Assembly: GCF_003019255.1 (NCBI RefSeq)
Contig: NZ_CP027846.1
Coordinates: forward strand, 62,001-126,000
DNA: 64,000 nt
Source: Staphylococcus kloosii
Lineage (GTDB): Bacteria; Bacillota; Bacilli; Staphylococcales; Staphylococcaceae
Direction of reading: 5' to 3'
The number at the start of each line of letters is the position of its first letter. Within the stretch, counting starts at the first letter, position 1. Below, one piece after another: positions 43,456-52,105 of the stretch. The notes beneath the pieces are model-generated. The model did no database searches and was not told where the DNA came from. It worked only from the letters and a program-made list of their open reading frames with translations. A program made the position numbers and the translations under genes.

Positions 43456-44064
43456 ATGTTATACATTATAAATAATAATTATTTAAAAAGAGCACTTAAA
43501 ATTTTTATAATAACAACTGCTTTATTACTGATAACAATTTTTCTTGCTTACATGTTTCATCCTACAGAAGAATCTATAAAAAGTTTGGGCAATAAAACAT
43601 CTAAAATAGTGAGCGAAAAGCAAGGACTGGCAAAAATTTGGGGATTTATTCAAATAAATGGCTTTCATGTACCGTTACAAATGTTTTTATTAGCATTGAT
43701 TCCTATACCCTTTTTATATACTTTAAATTTAATAGCAACAATAATAATACCTGGAATAATGTTTGGTTTTTTTATCAATTTTGATACTCACAAGGGGCTA
43801 ACTAGTTTCATAGCTTATATCCCTCATTATACTTTGGAAGTTATGAGTTACTGTATCATCGTTAGTGGACTCTACATGCTAAACAAAGCTATTATAGAAA
43901 AATTAAGGAACCTATTCAAAAAAGAAAAAAAGAATAACTACTCTTTTAAAGACAGTATACTTAATTTATTAAAAATGTACTTATTTATATCTTTACCATT
44001 GGTCGTTCTAGCAGCATTTGCCGAAACATACATAGCAAATTTTCTTTTTGATTTAATGAATTAA
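43456..44064 (+). CDS. SpoIIM-like membrane protein
   Basis: This 202-residue protein has about five membrane helices. The stretch GLTSFIAYIPHYTLEVMSY, a P-H-x-x-x-E core, and the final LAAFAETYIANFL match the stage II sporulation protein M fold, found widely in non-spore-formers. Function in such bacteria is unknown; some members accompany ABC exporters. AGAAAGGAC lies before the ATG. There is no sporulation context here, and the neighbours are unrecognised. Confidence 0.7.
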   Translation: MLYIINNNYLKRALKIFIITTALLLITIFLAYMFHPTEESIKSLGNKTSKIVSEKQGLAKIWGFIQINGFHVPLQMFLLALIPIPFLYTLNLIATIIIPGIMFGFFINFDTHKGLTSFIAYIPHYTLEVMSYCIIVSGLYMLNKAIIEKLRNLFKKEKKNNYSFKDSILNLLKMYLFISLPLVVLAAFAETYIANFLFDLMN

Positions 44065-44136
44065 ACTTCACAATCAATAGTTCTTATTGAAGAACGTTAA
44101 TAATTAACAAGCCAATCAAATAAATTTTTATAAAAG

Positions 44137-44170
44137 CAAAGATAAACATTTAAATTTAAAATTATCTTTG
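44137..44170. other. 9-bp hairpin in the AT-rich gap after the SpoIIM-like gene
   Basis: CAAAGATAA pairs with TTATCTTTG across a 16-nt AT loop. It might be a weak terminator for the SpoIIM-like gene, but no T-run follows. The rest of the 486-bp gap 44065-44550 is AT-rich, with no supported gene. Confidence 0.35.
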
Positions 44171-44550
44171 TAAACACCCACTATTTTAGTATTGCGTGCT
44201 ATATAGTATACTTTTAATTAAGCAGCGTTCAAATTTTAATCTATGGTTATATGTAATCTAGCAATTGTTTAATAGTTAAATTTTAAATAATCATAATTAG
44301 AGCACTTATATTAACATCTATCTTTGTGGTATTTATGCTAATTTCAATAATATAATCACTAATTATAGGTAGAGGAAAAATTTATTTATAAAAAGAGAAA
44401 TCACTAAAATTTTAAAAAGAAGTTAAACTATTATTATAAATATATTATATAAAGTATTTGATAGTAAGGTACCCTTATAATTTCACAATCATGTACTTGC
44501 GCAAATGGATAGAGACACACCAAATAAGCTAAAAAGCGAGGTGCTAATAA

Positions 44551-45165
44551 ATGGGAATTAAGAAAAAGTTACAAAATAAGTATATTTTCATTGAAGATAA
44601 AGTACATCGAAAATTTACTAAAACTACTTTTCAAAACATTATAGCAACAGTATTTATCTTACCGTTAACTTTAACTTTCTATGCCGTTATCTTAGCTCTA
44701 AAATCAGAATTTGTGAACAATAAATTAAATGAACTATTAGAAACTATAGTGTACTTATTAATTATATTGTCATTTTTAGATATATATTTAATACTAATTT
44801 ATATATCGGTATACACAAAAAACAGAAAACTATTCAAGATAGTAAAAGTGATTTCTTTAATATTTATCTTTTTATACAGTATATACATTTTAATATATAA
44901 AGATATTAAAAACCTTAATGAATTCGACAACTACTTCATTATTATAACTTCCTCAATCATTACATATGTGTTAGTTAAAATAATCAGAAATTTTACTATA
45001 AGTATTTATAATTGGATATTCAACAATGACTTGGGAATTAGGGAAAGAGATGAGCTTATAAAGTTCAAACTTTCATTTATTAATAGTATCATTATAGGAT
45101 TTATTACCTTTATCGCTACACTTTTAGGTATGTCACTTACTATAAAGCAATTATTTTTCAATTGA
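44551..45165 (+). CDS. Hypothetical membrane protein (204 aa)
   Basis: I do not recognise this gene. It encodes 204 residues, with a basic N terminus (MGIKKKLQNKYIF) and about five membrane helices in the rest (about residues 35-55, 65-88, 94-112, 124-140, 178-200). There is no signal peptide or known motif. AAAAGCGAGGTG lies before the ATG. It is followed by the symmetrical terminator shared with guaA. AT-rich codon use resembles the two genes upstream, suggesting a common accessory origin. Confidence 0.65.
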   Translation: MGIKKKLQNKYIFIEDKVHRKFTKTTFQNIIATVFILPLTLTFYAVILALKSEFVNNKLNELLETIVYLLIILSFLDIYLILIYISVYTKNRKLFKIVKVISLIFIFLYSIYILIYKDIKNLNEFDNYFIIITSSIITYVLVKIIRNFTISIYNWIFNNDLGIRERDELIKFKLSFINSIIIGFITFIATLLGMSLTIKQLFFN

Positions 45166-45215
45166 ACTTTTATACAATCTCACTTTTCTATTTTTTACTT
45201 TAATGGTAACAAAAC

Positions 45216-45239
45216 CCCCTTAAGCCTATGCCTAAGGGG
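45216..45239. terminator. Terminator of guaBA operon (bidirectional)
   Basis: CCCCTTAAGC pairs with GCCTAAGGGG (one G-U). On the minus strand it is followed by GGTTTTGTTA, 18 nt after the guaA stop codon. On the plus strand it can also end the upstream hypothetical gene. Confidence 0.85.
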
Positions 45240-45257
45240 TTTCATCATTCTACACTA

Positions 45258-46799
45258 TTATTCCCACTCAATTGTGCTTGGTGGCTTAGAAGTTATGTCA
45301 TAGACTACGCGGTTGACGTGGTCTACTTCGTTAACGATACGGCTTGAGATTTTTTGTAAGACTTCCCAGTCAATACGAGCAAAGTCACTTGTCATACCAT
45401 CGATAGATGTCACTGCACGGATACCTACTGTGTGGTCGTACGTACGGTAGTCTCCCATGACACCGACTGATTGAATGCCTGGTAATACAGTAAAGTATTG
45501 CCAAACTTCACGTTCAAGACCTTCCTCACGGATAACTTGACGTAAGATCGCATCAGATTCTCTAACGATTTCTAATTTATCTTCAGTGATTTCACCTAAT
45601 ACGCGAATACCAAGTCCTGGACCTGGGAATGGTTGTCTCCAAACTAAGTGTTCAGGTATACCTAACTCAATACCTAATGCACGTACTTCATCTTTAAATA
45701 ACGTGTTGATTGGCTCGATAAGTTGGAATTCCATATCTTCTGGTAAGCCACCTACGTTATGGTGTGATTTAATCGTTTGGGCAGTTTTTGTACCTGATTC
45801 GATAACGTCAGTGTAAAGTGTTCCTTGTGCTAAGAAGTCTACACCTTTTAATTTAGACGCTTCGTCATCGAAAACATATACGAATTCGTTACCAATGATT
45901 TTACGCTTTTGTTCTGGGTCTGAAACGCCGGCTAATTTGCTCATGAAACGTTCTTGTGCATCAACACGAATAATATTCATATTAAAGCCTTCACCAAATT
46001 GTTCCATAACCATGTCGCCTTCACCTTTACGTAACAGGCCATGGTCAACAAAGATACATGTAAGTTGATCACCAATTGCTTTATGTAGCAACACTGCAAC
46101 TACTGATGAATCAACACCACCGCTCATTGCACATAAGACACGACGGTCGCCAACTTGTTCGCGGATCTTTTCTATTTCAATATCGATAAAGTTCTCCATT
46201 GACCATTCGCCAGTACATTCACATACGCGACGAATAAAGTTACGTAATAAATCATTACCATATTCAGTATGACGTACTTCTGGGTGGAATTGTACGCCGT
46301 AGATACGACGTGATTTATCTTCAATTGCTGCATAATTTGTGCTTGGACTATCTGCAATTACCTCGAAACCGTCGGGAATTTCGATTACTTTATCAGAATG
46401 GCTCATCCAAACATTTTGTTCTTCAGGCAAACCAAAGAATAATTCGTCTGTTTTAGCATTTATAATTGCTTTACCATATTCACGTTCATTGGCACGTTCA
46501 ACTTTGCCACCTAATAATTTCGTAGTCAGTTGCATACCGTAACAAATTCCTAAAATTGGAATACCTAAATTGTAAATTTCTGGATCAATTGTAAATGAAT
46601 TTTCTTCATATACTGAATTTGGTCCTCCAGATAAGATAATACCTTTAGGGTTCATTAATTTAATTTCTTCAATAGAAATTTCGTGATCGTGTAATTCACT
46701 ATATACGCCCATTTCACGTATACGGCGTGTAATTAATTGATTGTATTGACTGCCGAAGTCTAAAACAAGAATTAACTCTTGCTCTTTAGCCATTTCCAT
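45258..46799 (-). CDS. guaA: GMP synthase (glutamine-hydrolysing)
   Basis: This 513-residue enzyme converts XMP, ATP and glutamine to GMP. The N-terminal class I glutaminase has nucleophile Cys in GICYGMQ and HPEVRHTEYG. The ATP-pyrophosphatase domain has the P-loop SGGVDSS. The C-terminal dimerisation domain ends in KPPSTIEWE. Length and N terminus agree with staphylococcal GuaA. AAAGGAG precedes the ATG. It is the last gene of xpt-pbuX-guaB-guaA. Confidence 0.98.
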   Translation of the reverse strand: MEMAKEQELILVLDFGSQYNQLITRRIREMGVYSELHDHEISIEEIKLMNPKGIILSGGPNSVYEENSFTIDPEIYNLGIPILGICYGMQLTTKLLGGKVERANEREYGKAIINAKTDELFFGLPEEQNVWMSHSDKVIEIPDGFEVIADSPSTNYAAIEDKSRRIYGVQFHPEVRHTEYGNDLLRNFIRRVCECTGEWSMENFIDIEIEKIREQVGDRRVLCAMSGGVDSSVVAVLLHKAIGDQLTCIFVDHGLLRKGEGDMVMEQFGEGFNMNIIRVDAQERFMSKLAGVSDPEQKRKIIGNEFVYVFDDEASKLKGVDFLAQGTLYTDVIESGTKTAQTIKSHHNVGGLPEDMEFQLIEPINTLFKDEVRALGIELGIPEHLVWRQPFPGPGLGIRVLGEITEDKLEIVRESDAILRQVIREEGLEREVWQYFTVLPGIQSVGVMGDYRTYDHTVGIRAVTSIDGMTSDFARIDWEVLQKISSRIVNEVDHVNRVVYDITSKPPSTIEWE

Positions 46800-46819
46800 A
46801 AGTGTTTATCTCCTTTGAC

Positions 46820-48286
46820 TTAGAATGAGTAATTTGGTGACTCTTTTGTAATTTGAACGTCATGTGGGTGACTTTCTGCTAGTCCTGCAGGGCCCATACG
46901 TGTAAATTGAGCTTCTTCTCTTAACGCTTCTAAGTTTTTAGAACCAGTGTAACCCATACCTGATCTTACACCGCCCATTAATTGATATACAGTGTCTTGT
47001 AAAGCACCTTTGAAAGCAATACGCCCTTCGATACCTTCAGGCACGAATTTTTTAGGTGTTTTGTCTTGTTGGAAATAACGGTCATTTGAACCACTTTCCA
47101 TTGCGCCTAATGAGCCCATACCACGGTATACTTTATATTGTCTACCTTGGAATATTTCAGTTTCTCCTGGGCTTTCTTCAGTACCTGCAAGTAAACTACC
47201 TAACATAACTGCGTGACCACCAGCAGCTAGCGCTTTTATAATATCGCCTGAGAATTTAATACCGCCATCTGCGATAATTGTTTTACCATGTTTACGTGCT
47301 TCAGTTGCGCAATCATAAACAGCAGTGATTTGAGGCACACCTACGCCCGCTACAACACGTGTTGTACAAATTGAACCAGGACCAATACCAACTTTCACTA
47401 CATCAGCACCCGCTTCATATAAAGCTTTAGTAGCTGTTGCAGTTGCAACATTACCAGCGATTAATGTAACTTGTGGGAATTTCTCTTTAATATGGCGTAC
47501 TTGGTCGATAACACCTTTTGAATGTCCGTGTGCTGTATCAATAACTAATGCATCTACGCCTGCTTCTACTAATTTTTCTGCACGGATATCAGTGTCTTTG
47601 GCAATACCGATTGCTGCCCCAACTAATAATCTACCATGTTCATCTTTAGCTGAATGAGGGAATTCTGATACTTTTTCGATATCTTTAATAGTGATAAGGC
47701 CTTTTAATTTGCCATCTTCAACTAATGGTAATTTTTCGATTTTGTGTTGTTGTAATAATTCTTCTGCTTCCTCTAGTGTAGTACCTACAGGTGCTGTAAC
47801 TAAATTTTCTTTAGTCATAACATCAGAAATTTTAATTGAAAAGTCTTCGATAAAACGTAAGTCACGGTTTGTAATGATTCCTACAAATTGCTTTTCTTCT
47901 TCATTATTTACAATTGGTACACCTGAAATTCGATATTTACCCATAAGCGCTTCAGCTTCGAACACACTTTCTGATGGAGTTAAGTAAAATGGATCAGTGA
48001 TGACACCATTTTCAGAACGTTTAACTTTTTGCACTTCATCAGCTTGATCTTCGATATTCATATTTTTATGAATAACACCCAGACCACCCTGTCTTGCCAT
48101 TGCAATTGCCATTTTTGATTCTGTTACAGTATCCATACCTGCAGAGATAACAGGAATATTTAATTTAATTTTATCTGACAGTTGAACACTTAAATCTACC
48201 TCTTTAGGTAAAATATCTGACTCCGCCGGTAATAGTAATACATCATCAAAAGTTAAAGATTCTTTTTCAAACTTATTTTCCCACAT
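46820..48286 (-). CDS. guaB: IMP dehydrogenase
   Basis: This 488-residue enzyme oxidises IMP to XMP with NAD, the first step toward GMP. The catalytic Cys lies in GPGSICTTRVV, and a CBS pair is inserted at about residues 95-205 (ITNRDLRF, ITIKDIEK). NAD and IMP loops such as DTAHGHS and ADGGIKFSGD are intact. It lies 20 nt before guaA and 41 nt after pbuX in the same operon. Confidence 0.98.
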   Translation of the reverse strand: MWENKFEKESLTFDDVLLLPAESDILPKEVDLSVQLSDKIKLNIPVISAGMDTVTESKMAIAMARQGGLGVIHKNMNIEDQADEVQKVKRSENGVITDPFYLTPSESVFEAEALMGKYRISGVPIVNNEEEKQFVGIITNRDLRFIEDFSIKISDVMTKENLVTAPVGTTLEEAEELLQQHKIEKLPLVEDGKLKGLITIKDIEKVSEFPHSAKDEHGRLLVGAAIGIAKDTDIRAEKLVEAGVDALVIDTAHGHSKGVIDQVRHIKEKFPQVTLIAGNVATATATKALYEAGADVVKVGIGPGSICTTRVVAGVGVPQITAVYDCATEARKHGKTIIADGGIKFSGDIIKALAAGGHAVMLGSLLAGTEESPGETEIFQGRQYKVYRGMGSLGAMESGSNDRYFQQDKTPKKFVPEGIEGRIAFKGALQDTVYQLMGGVRSGMGYTGSKNLEALREEAQFTRMGPAGLAESHPHDVQITKESPNYSF

Positions 48287-48327
48287 TATTAAACAGCCTC
48301 CATTTTGTTTATAGTTATTTTTATAAC

Positions 48328-49584
48328 TTATGTTTTTTGTTGGTTCTTAATGCCATTAAAGAAGAAATTCAGAATAATCGCAGATAATGCGCCGAGTACG
48401 ATACCATTTTGTACTAACCAAGCAAATTGGCTACCAAGCGCCTTAAAAGCTTGAGGAACAGCGCTAATGCCCGTACCTAGTCCAACTGAAACAGCTATTA
48501 TCAACAAATTATTTTGATTTTTAAAATTGATATTACCTAATATACTAACACCATATGCCATAACCATGCCAAACATTGCTATCATCGCGCCACCTAAAAC
48601 AGGTAACGGGATCATATTAGCCATTGCACCTAGTTTTGGAATACATCCACAAATTATTAATAAAATGACCATACCGTAAATAACTTTATTTTTCTTGGCA
48701 CCTGATAAAGATACTAAACCTACATTTTGTGAATACGCTGTATATGGGAATGAATTGAAAATTGCTCCCAAAACAATTGCTATTCCTTCGGCTGTGTATC
48801 CTTTACGAAAATCTTTACGTGTTAAGTGTTTACCGGTAATCTCACTTAAAGCGTGATAAACGCCTGTAGACTCGATTAAACTAACTAGCGCGACAATGAA
48901 AAAGACAATTGTGGCACCGAAATCAAAACTGAGTCCAGAAAATCTAAACGGTTGTGGTAATGCAAACCAATGCGCTTCACCCACCTGTTTAACGTCAACT
49001 ACACCAATAAACGAAGCTAGCACTGTACCAACAACTAAACCAATGAGAATAGCAATTGATTTTAAAAACCCTTCAGTAAATCGTTGCACAATCAAGATAA
49101 CGACTAACGTAACTATTCCTAAAAGGATGTTTTTACCGTCACCATAATCTTTAGCTCCTTCCCCACCTGCTAAATAATTCATTGCAACAGGCATAAGATT
49201 AATACCTATAATCGTTACTACACTCCCAGTGACAACTGGAGGGAAGAATCTTACTAAATAGGAGAAAAACGGTGCAATTATGATTACTAAAACACCTGAT
49301 AATAGTAACGAACCATATAGATCGCTAATACCTTTTGTTTGGCCAATTAATATCATTGGTGCTACCGCTGTAAAAGTACAACCTAATACGATAGGTAAAC
49401 CTGTCCCTGTACCTTTCCATACTTGTAAAAATGTAGCGACACCACACATAAAAATATCAACAGTCACTAAAAATGCAATTTGCTCGGATGAAAAATGCAA
49501 ACTTGTACCTACAATAATCGGAACAAGTATCGCACCTGCATACATAGCAAGTAAATGTTGAACACTTAAAATAAAGGTCTTCAT
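48328..49584 (-). CDS. pbuX: Xanthine permease
   Basis: This 418-residue nucleobase:cation symporter (NCS2/NAT family) has about 14 helices. The signature QNVGLVSLSG, with the Gln that contacts the purine, is present, as is GTGTGLPIVLGCTF near the N terminus. It takes up xanthine for Xpt. It overlaps xpt by 4 nt (ATGA) and lies upstream of guaB. Regulation is by the riboswitch before xpt. Confidence 0.95.
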   Translation of the reverse strand: MKTFILSVQHLLAMYAGAILVPIIVGTSLHFSSEQIAFLVTVDIFMCGVATFLQVWKGTGTGLPIVLGCTFTAVAPMILIGQTKGISDLYGSLLLSGVLVIIIAPFFSYLVRFFPPVVTGSVVTIIGINLMPVAMNYLAGGEGAKDYGDGKNILLGIVTLVVILIVQRFTEGFLKSIAILIGLVVGTVLASFIGVVDVKQVGEAHWFALPQPFRFSGLSFDFGATIVFFIVALVSLIESTGVYHALSEITGKHLTRKDFRKGYTAEGIAIVLGAIFNSFPYTAYSQNVGLVSLSGAKKNKVIYGMVILLIICGCIPKLGAMANMIPLPVLGGAMIAMFGMVMAYGVSILGNINFKNQNNLLIIAVSVGLGTGISAVPQAFKALGSQFAWLVQNGIVLGALSAIILNFFFNGIKNQQKT

Positions 49585-50174
49585 ACTTCCTCGCTTACTG
49601 TTTCATCGACGAATGTGACATTGTTTCCTTTTAAAGAGGCAACCTTACATAGAGAAGATACATTTAATCCTGAGTCCTCTAGTCGTTTCCTACCTTGTTG
49701 AAAACTCTTTTCGACTACGATGCCAATACCGACCGTCGTCGCCTGAGCTTGTTGAACAATTTCGTTAAGTCCTAATGAAGCATCACCGTTTGCTAAAAAG
49801 TCATCAATGATAAGCACACGATCATCTTCAGATAGAAATTCATCTGACACGATGACAGTACTCGTATTGTTTTTAGTAAATGAGTGTATATCTGCATGAT
49901 AAACATCTTTTGTTAATGTACTTGGTTTTGCCTTTTTAGCAAACAAACAAGGTACATTAAAATGTAGTGCAGTCATAATCGCTGGAGCTATGCCCGATGC
50001 TTCAATAGTTAATACTTTCGTAACACCTTCATTTTTAAATTGTTCATGAAAAGTGTTACCAATTTCATGCATAAGTTGCGCATCAATTTGATGATTTAAA
50101 AAGCCATCTACTTTTAAAATCCTTTCATCAATGACCACGCCATCTTCTTTAACTCTTTGTTTCAACAAATCCAC
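49581..50174 (-). CDS. xpt: Xanthine phosphoribosyltransferase
   Basis: This 197-residue salvage enzyme makes XMP from xanthine and PRPP. The PRPP-binding loop is VLIIDDFLANGDA, and the N-terminal LTIEASGIAPA is typical. It starts with GTG behind GAGGAGG. It is the first gene of xpt-pbuX-guaB-guaA, and its leader carries a guanine riboswitch with terminator. Confidence 0.96.
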   Translation of the reverse strand: MDLLKQRVKEDGVVIDERILKVDGFLNHQIDAQLMHEIGNTFHEQFKNEGVTKVLTIEASGIAPAIMTALHFNVPCLFAKKAKPSTLTKDVYHADIHSFTKNNTSTVIVSDEFLSEDDRVLIIDDFLANGDASLGLNEIVQQAQATTVGIGIVVEKSFQQGRKRLEDSGLNVSSLCKVASLKGNNVTFVDETVSEEV

Positions 50175-50201
50175 TCGAAAAAACCTCCTCGTAATGTGTA
50201 C

Positions 50202-50236
50202 AAAAAAGACCCTAAACTAATGAAGTTTCAGGATCT
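50202..50236 (-). terminator. Riboswitch-controlled terminator before xpt
   Basis: On the minus strand AGATCCTGAAAC pairs with GTTTAGGGTCT (one bulge), followed by TTTTTTGT. The 5' arm overlaps ACTCATAG (50235-50242), which can instead pair with the 3' strand of the riboswitch P1 helix. Confidence 0.85.
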
Positions 50237-50410
50237 ATGAGTGAACATGCAATACAAAAACGTGACCAATGACCAAAATAATCAGCTGTATATTTCTAAC
50301 TATTAATTACCTTTCCCGCTAGCAAACTAATAGTAGAATGGTACGAAACCAAATCACTTTCATTCGGTTATGCATGATTAAAATATAGTTATTGTATGTA
50401 TTGTCTTGTT

Positions 50411-50480
50411 ACTCATAGTCATGTCGTTTGCGGCAACACGGTAGAAACTTCTAAAGCCATATTCTTTAGATTATATGAGC
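50411..50480 (-). promoter_or_regulatory. Guanine riboswitch aptamer
   Basis: On the minus strand the full purine-aptamer core is present: P1 CTCATA/TATGAG, J1/2 TATAATC, P2 TCTAAAG with CTTTAGA and loop AATATGG, J2/3 GTTTCTACC, P3 GTGTTGCCGCAAACGACAT, then GACTATGAG. The C in GACTATG marks it as guanine-type rather than adenine-type. It controls xpt-pbuX-guaB-guaA through the terminator at 50202-50236. About 170 nt separate aptamer and terminator, an unusually long gap. Confidence 0.95.
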
Positions 50481-50498
50481 TAGTTAAATTATTATACG

Positions 50499-50527
50499 AT
50501 AATACCAAATTTTCATATTCCTTTCAA
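50499..50527 (-). promoter_or_regulatory. SigA-type promoter of the xpt operon
   Basis: On the minus strand TTGAAA (50522-50527) and TATTAT (50499-50504) are 17 bp apart. Transcription would start about 12 nt before P1 of the aptamer. Confidence 0.75.
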
Positions 50528-50647
50528 TATACACTTTATACAAAATGTATGCTAATTGACTATTTAACCTGCACTTGTAAGCGGTTAATTATAGAGTATA
50601 ATAACATTTGTAAGTTATAGATATTCGTTTTATAATTTAATTAAATC

Positions 50648-50673
50648 GTTTCACATCAAGAGTAACTGGGTAG
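50648..50673 (+). promoter_or_regulatory. SigB-type promoter of the general stress gene
   Basis: GTTTCA-N14-GGGTAG matches the staphylococcal SigB consensus GTTTAA-N12-15-GGGTAT at 10 of 12 positions. It is 41 bp before the start codon of a GSP17M-type stress protein, which supports the assignment. Confidence 0.65.
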
Positions 50674-50713
50674 AGAATGAGTAATCGAAAGAAGTTAATT
50701 GGAGGGTACAACC

Positions 50714-51148
50714 ATGGCTGAATTTAAAGTTGTAAATGGTACAGATGAATTATATGAAGCAATTAAACAAAAAAGAGCTGAAGGGTATCATGATTACGAA
50801 TTGTCTGTAATTAGTAAGAAAAAATTACATTTAGATGATTTACATGACTCTGAAATCAATTTAACAGCAACAACAGGTGGCATAAGTGATATGGCAGCTA
50901 AATTACTTACCGGTGAAGATACTGAAGCAGCTGTGCTTGCACATTACAGCATGCCTGAAGACCAAGAGGAACATTATAAAAATGAACTCCACGACGGCAA
51001 ATATATTTTAGCTATATCTAAAGACGAATCGTCACATGATGAAGTACAAAACTATAACGCTGCTTATGCCACTGAAGGCGAAAATGATAACCAAAGTAAC
51101 GTTGTTGGTAATCATTATTCTGAGCAATCAGAAGGGCCAAAATCTTAA
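50714..51148 (+). CDS. General stress protein 17M-like (YflT family)
   Basis: This 144-residue cytosolic protein has a GSP17M/YflT-type domain over about residues 1-110. It starts MAEFKVVNGTDELYEAIKQK, and HYKNELHDGKYILAISKD closes the domain. The C-terminal tail is hydrophilic. Relatives are general stress proteins of the SigB regulon in Bacillus and staphylococci, with unknown mechanism. The ATG at 50714 follows GGAGGG. A SigB-type promoter is visible and a strong terminator follows. The position next to xpt matches S. aureus as I recall it. Confidence 0.82.
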   Translation: MAEFKVVNGTDELYEAIKQKRAEGYHDYELSVISKKKLHLDDLHDSEINLTATTGGISDMAAKLLTGEDTEAAVLAHYSMPEDQEEHYKNELHDGKYILAISKDESSHDEVQNYNAAYATEGENDNQSNVVGNHYSEQSEGPKS

Positions 51149-51165
51149 TGCTAAATAGTTTTTAT

Positions 51166-51193
51166 AGAGTATTAGTTTAACGACTAATACTCT
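51166..51193 (+). terminator. Terminator of the general stress gene
   Basis: AGAGTATTAGT pairs perfectly with ACTAATACTCT around 6 nt, followed by TTTTTTATT. Confidence 0.93.
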
Positions 51194-51296
51194 TTTTTTA
51201 TTCATTTATATAACTTTCTACCACAGTTGATAATTACGCCAAATTCATCTGTATGCTACAATAAGCACAAATAATCTACAGTACGGAGGTTTGAAG

Positions 51297-51980
51297 ATGG
51301 AATTTAAAATAGTTAAAACCGTGCAAGATCCTTTATTCGAAGAAGCTTTAAATTTATATGACGGTAAGCTAGACGTCTCTCTTAAAGAGGGAGAAAAGAT
51401 TTTCCGTCAGTCATTAGAAAATAAATATACTAAACATGATTACATTTTCCTTGTGGGTATTGATAACGACTCAATCGTCAGTATTGCTACTGCACACTAT
51501 GAAGCAACTACAAACTCAGCTTTTTTAATTTACTTGTTAGCCGAAAATAATGGCAATCGCGATATAACAATTAGACTGACACTCGAAGAGATGGAAAAGG
51601 AACTAAATAAATTATCTAACCAATTGCACGCTCATGATATTAATTTCATCATGCTCGAAGTAGATCAAGAAATAGACGAAGATGAGTTAGAAGACAATGA
51701 AAAAACAATAGTGCTAAATAAAAGACGTCGTTTATTAATGGAGTATGGATTTGAGCAACAAAACGATATTGACTATATAGCACCTAGACAACCTATTAAA
51801 AACAATTTTGAAGAGCAGCCGATGGACTTGTTTATTAAATCAAATATTGAGTTAACAAAAGACATCTATGGTACAAGTATCAAATCAAATTATATATTAA
51901 AGTATGTATTTGCTAACAAAATTTCACGTCATATCATTTATCCTATGTTAGAACAAATGGACCTACGTAAGCAGTCTTAA
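51297..51980 (+). CDS. Conserved staphylococcal protein, GNAT-like fold
   Basis: This 227-residue cytosolic protein has a GNAT-like strand pattern. YIFLVGIDNDSIVSIATAHY and SAFLIYLLAENNGNRD would be central strands, NFIMLEVDQ the next, and NKRRRLLMEYGFEQQNDI the usual C-terminal helix and strand. The acetyl-CoA loop is not classical, so activity is uncertain. The ATG at 51297 has GGAGG at 7 nt. Counterparts stand at this position in other staphylococci, but the function is unknown. Confidence 0.75.
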   Translation: MEFKIVKTVQDPLFEEALNLYDGKLDVSLKEGEKIFRQSLENKYTKHDYIFLVGIDNDSIVSIATAHYEATTNSAFLIYLLAENNGNRDITIRLTLEEMEKELNKLSNQLHAHDINFIMLEVDQEIDEDELEDNEKTIVLNKRRRLLMEYGFEQQNDIDYIAPRQPIKNNFEEQPMDLFIKSNIELTKDIYGTSIKSNYILKYVFANKISRHIIYPMLEQMDLRKQS

Positions 51981-52039
51981 AGTATAGCAACACTTGAAAT
52001 CATTATTAAAACGGGGTAAAATGGCATAGAAGTTAGACT

Positions 52040-52067
52040 GACGTTTCACTGACCGAAGACAAACGTC
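52040..52067. other. 7-bp inverted repeat before the DUF536-like gene
   Basis: GACGTTT and AAACGTC face each other across 14 nt, 38 bp before the start codon at 52106. It may be an operator for the HTH protein encoded next, or a leader hairpin. Confidence 0.35.
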
Positions 52068-52105
52068 CCTATACATAAATTTATTTTTAGAAAGGATTTA
52101 TTTCT

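Noticed and set aside
50300..50380. GTTTCGTACC as a possible degenerate purine-riboswitch core near xpt
   Set aside because: The true and complete aptamer with GTTTCTACC lies further upstream at 50411-50480.
50330..50400. CCGAAT and TTCG motifs as a possible PurR box pair before xpt
   Set aside because: The spacing between the CGAA and TTCG cores (15 nt) is too short for the known PurBox pair, and the flanking bases do not fit.
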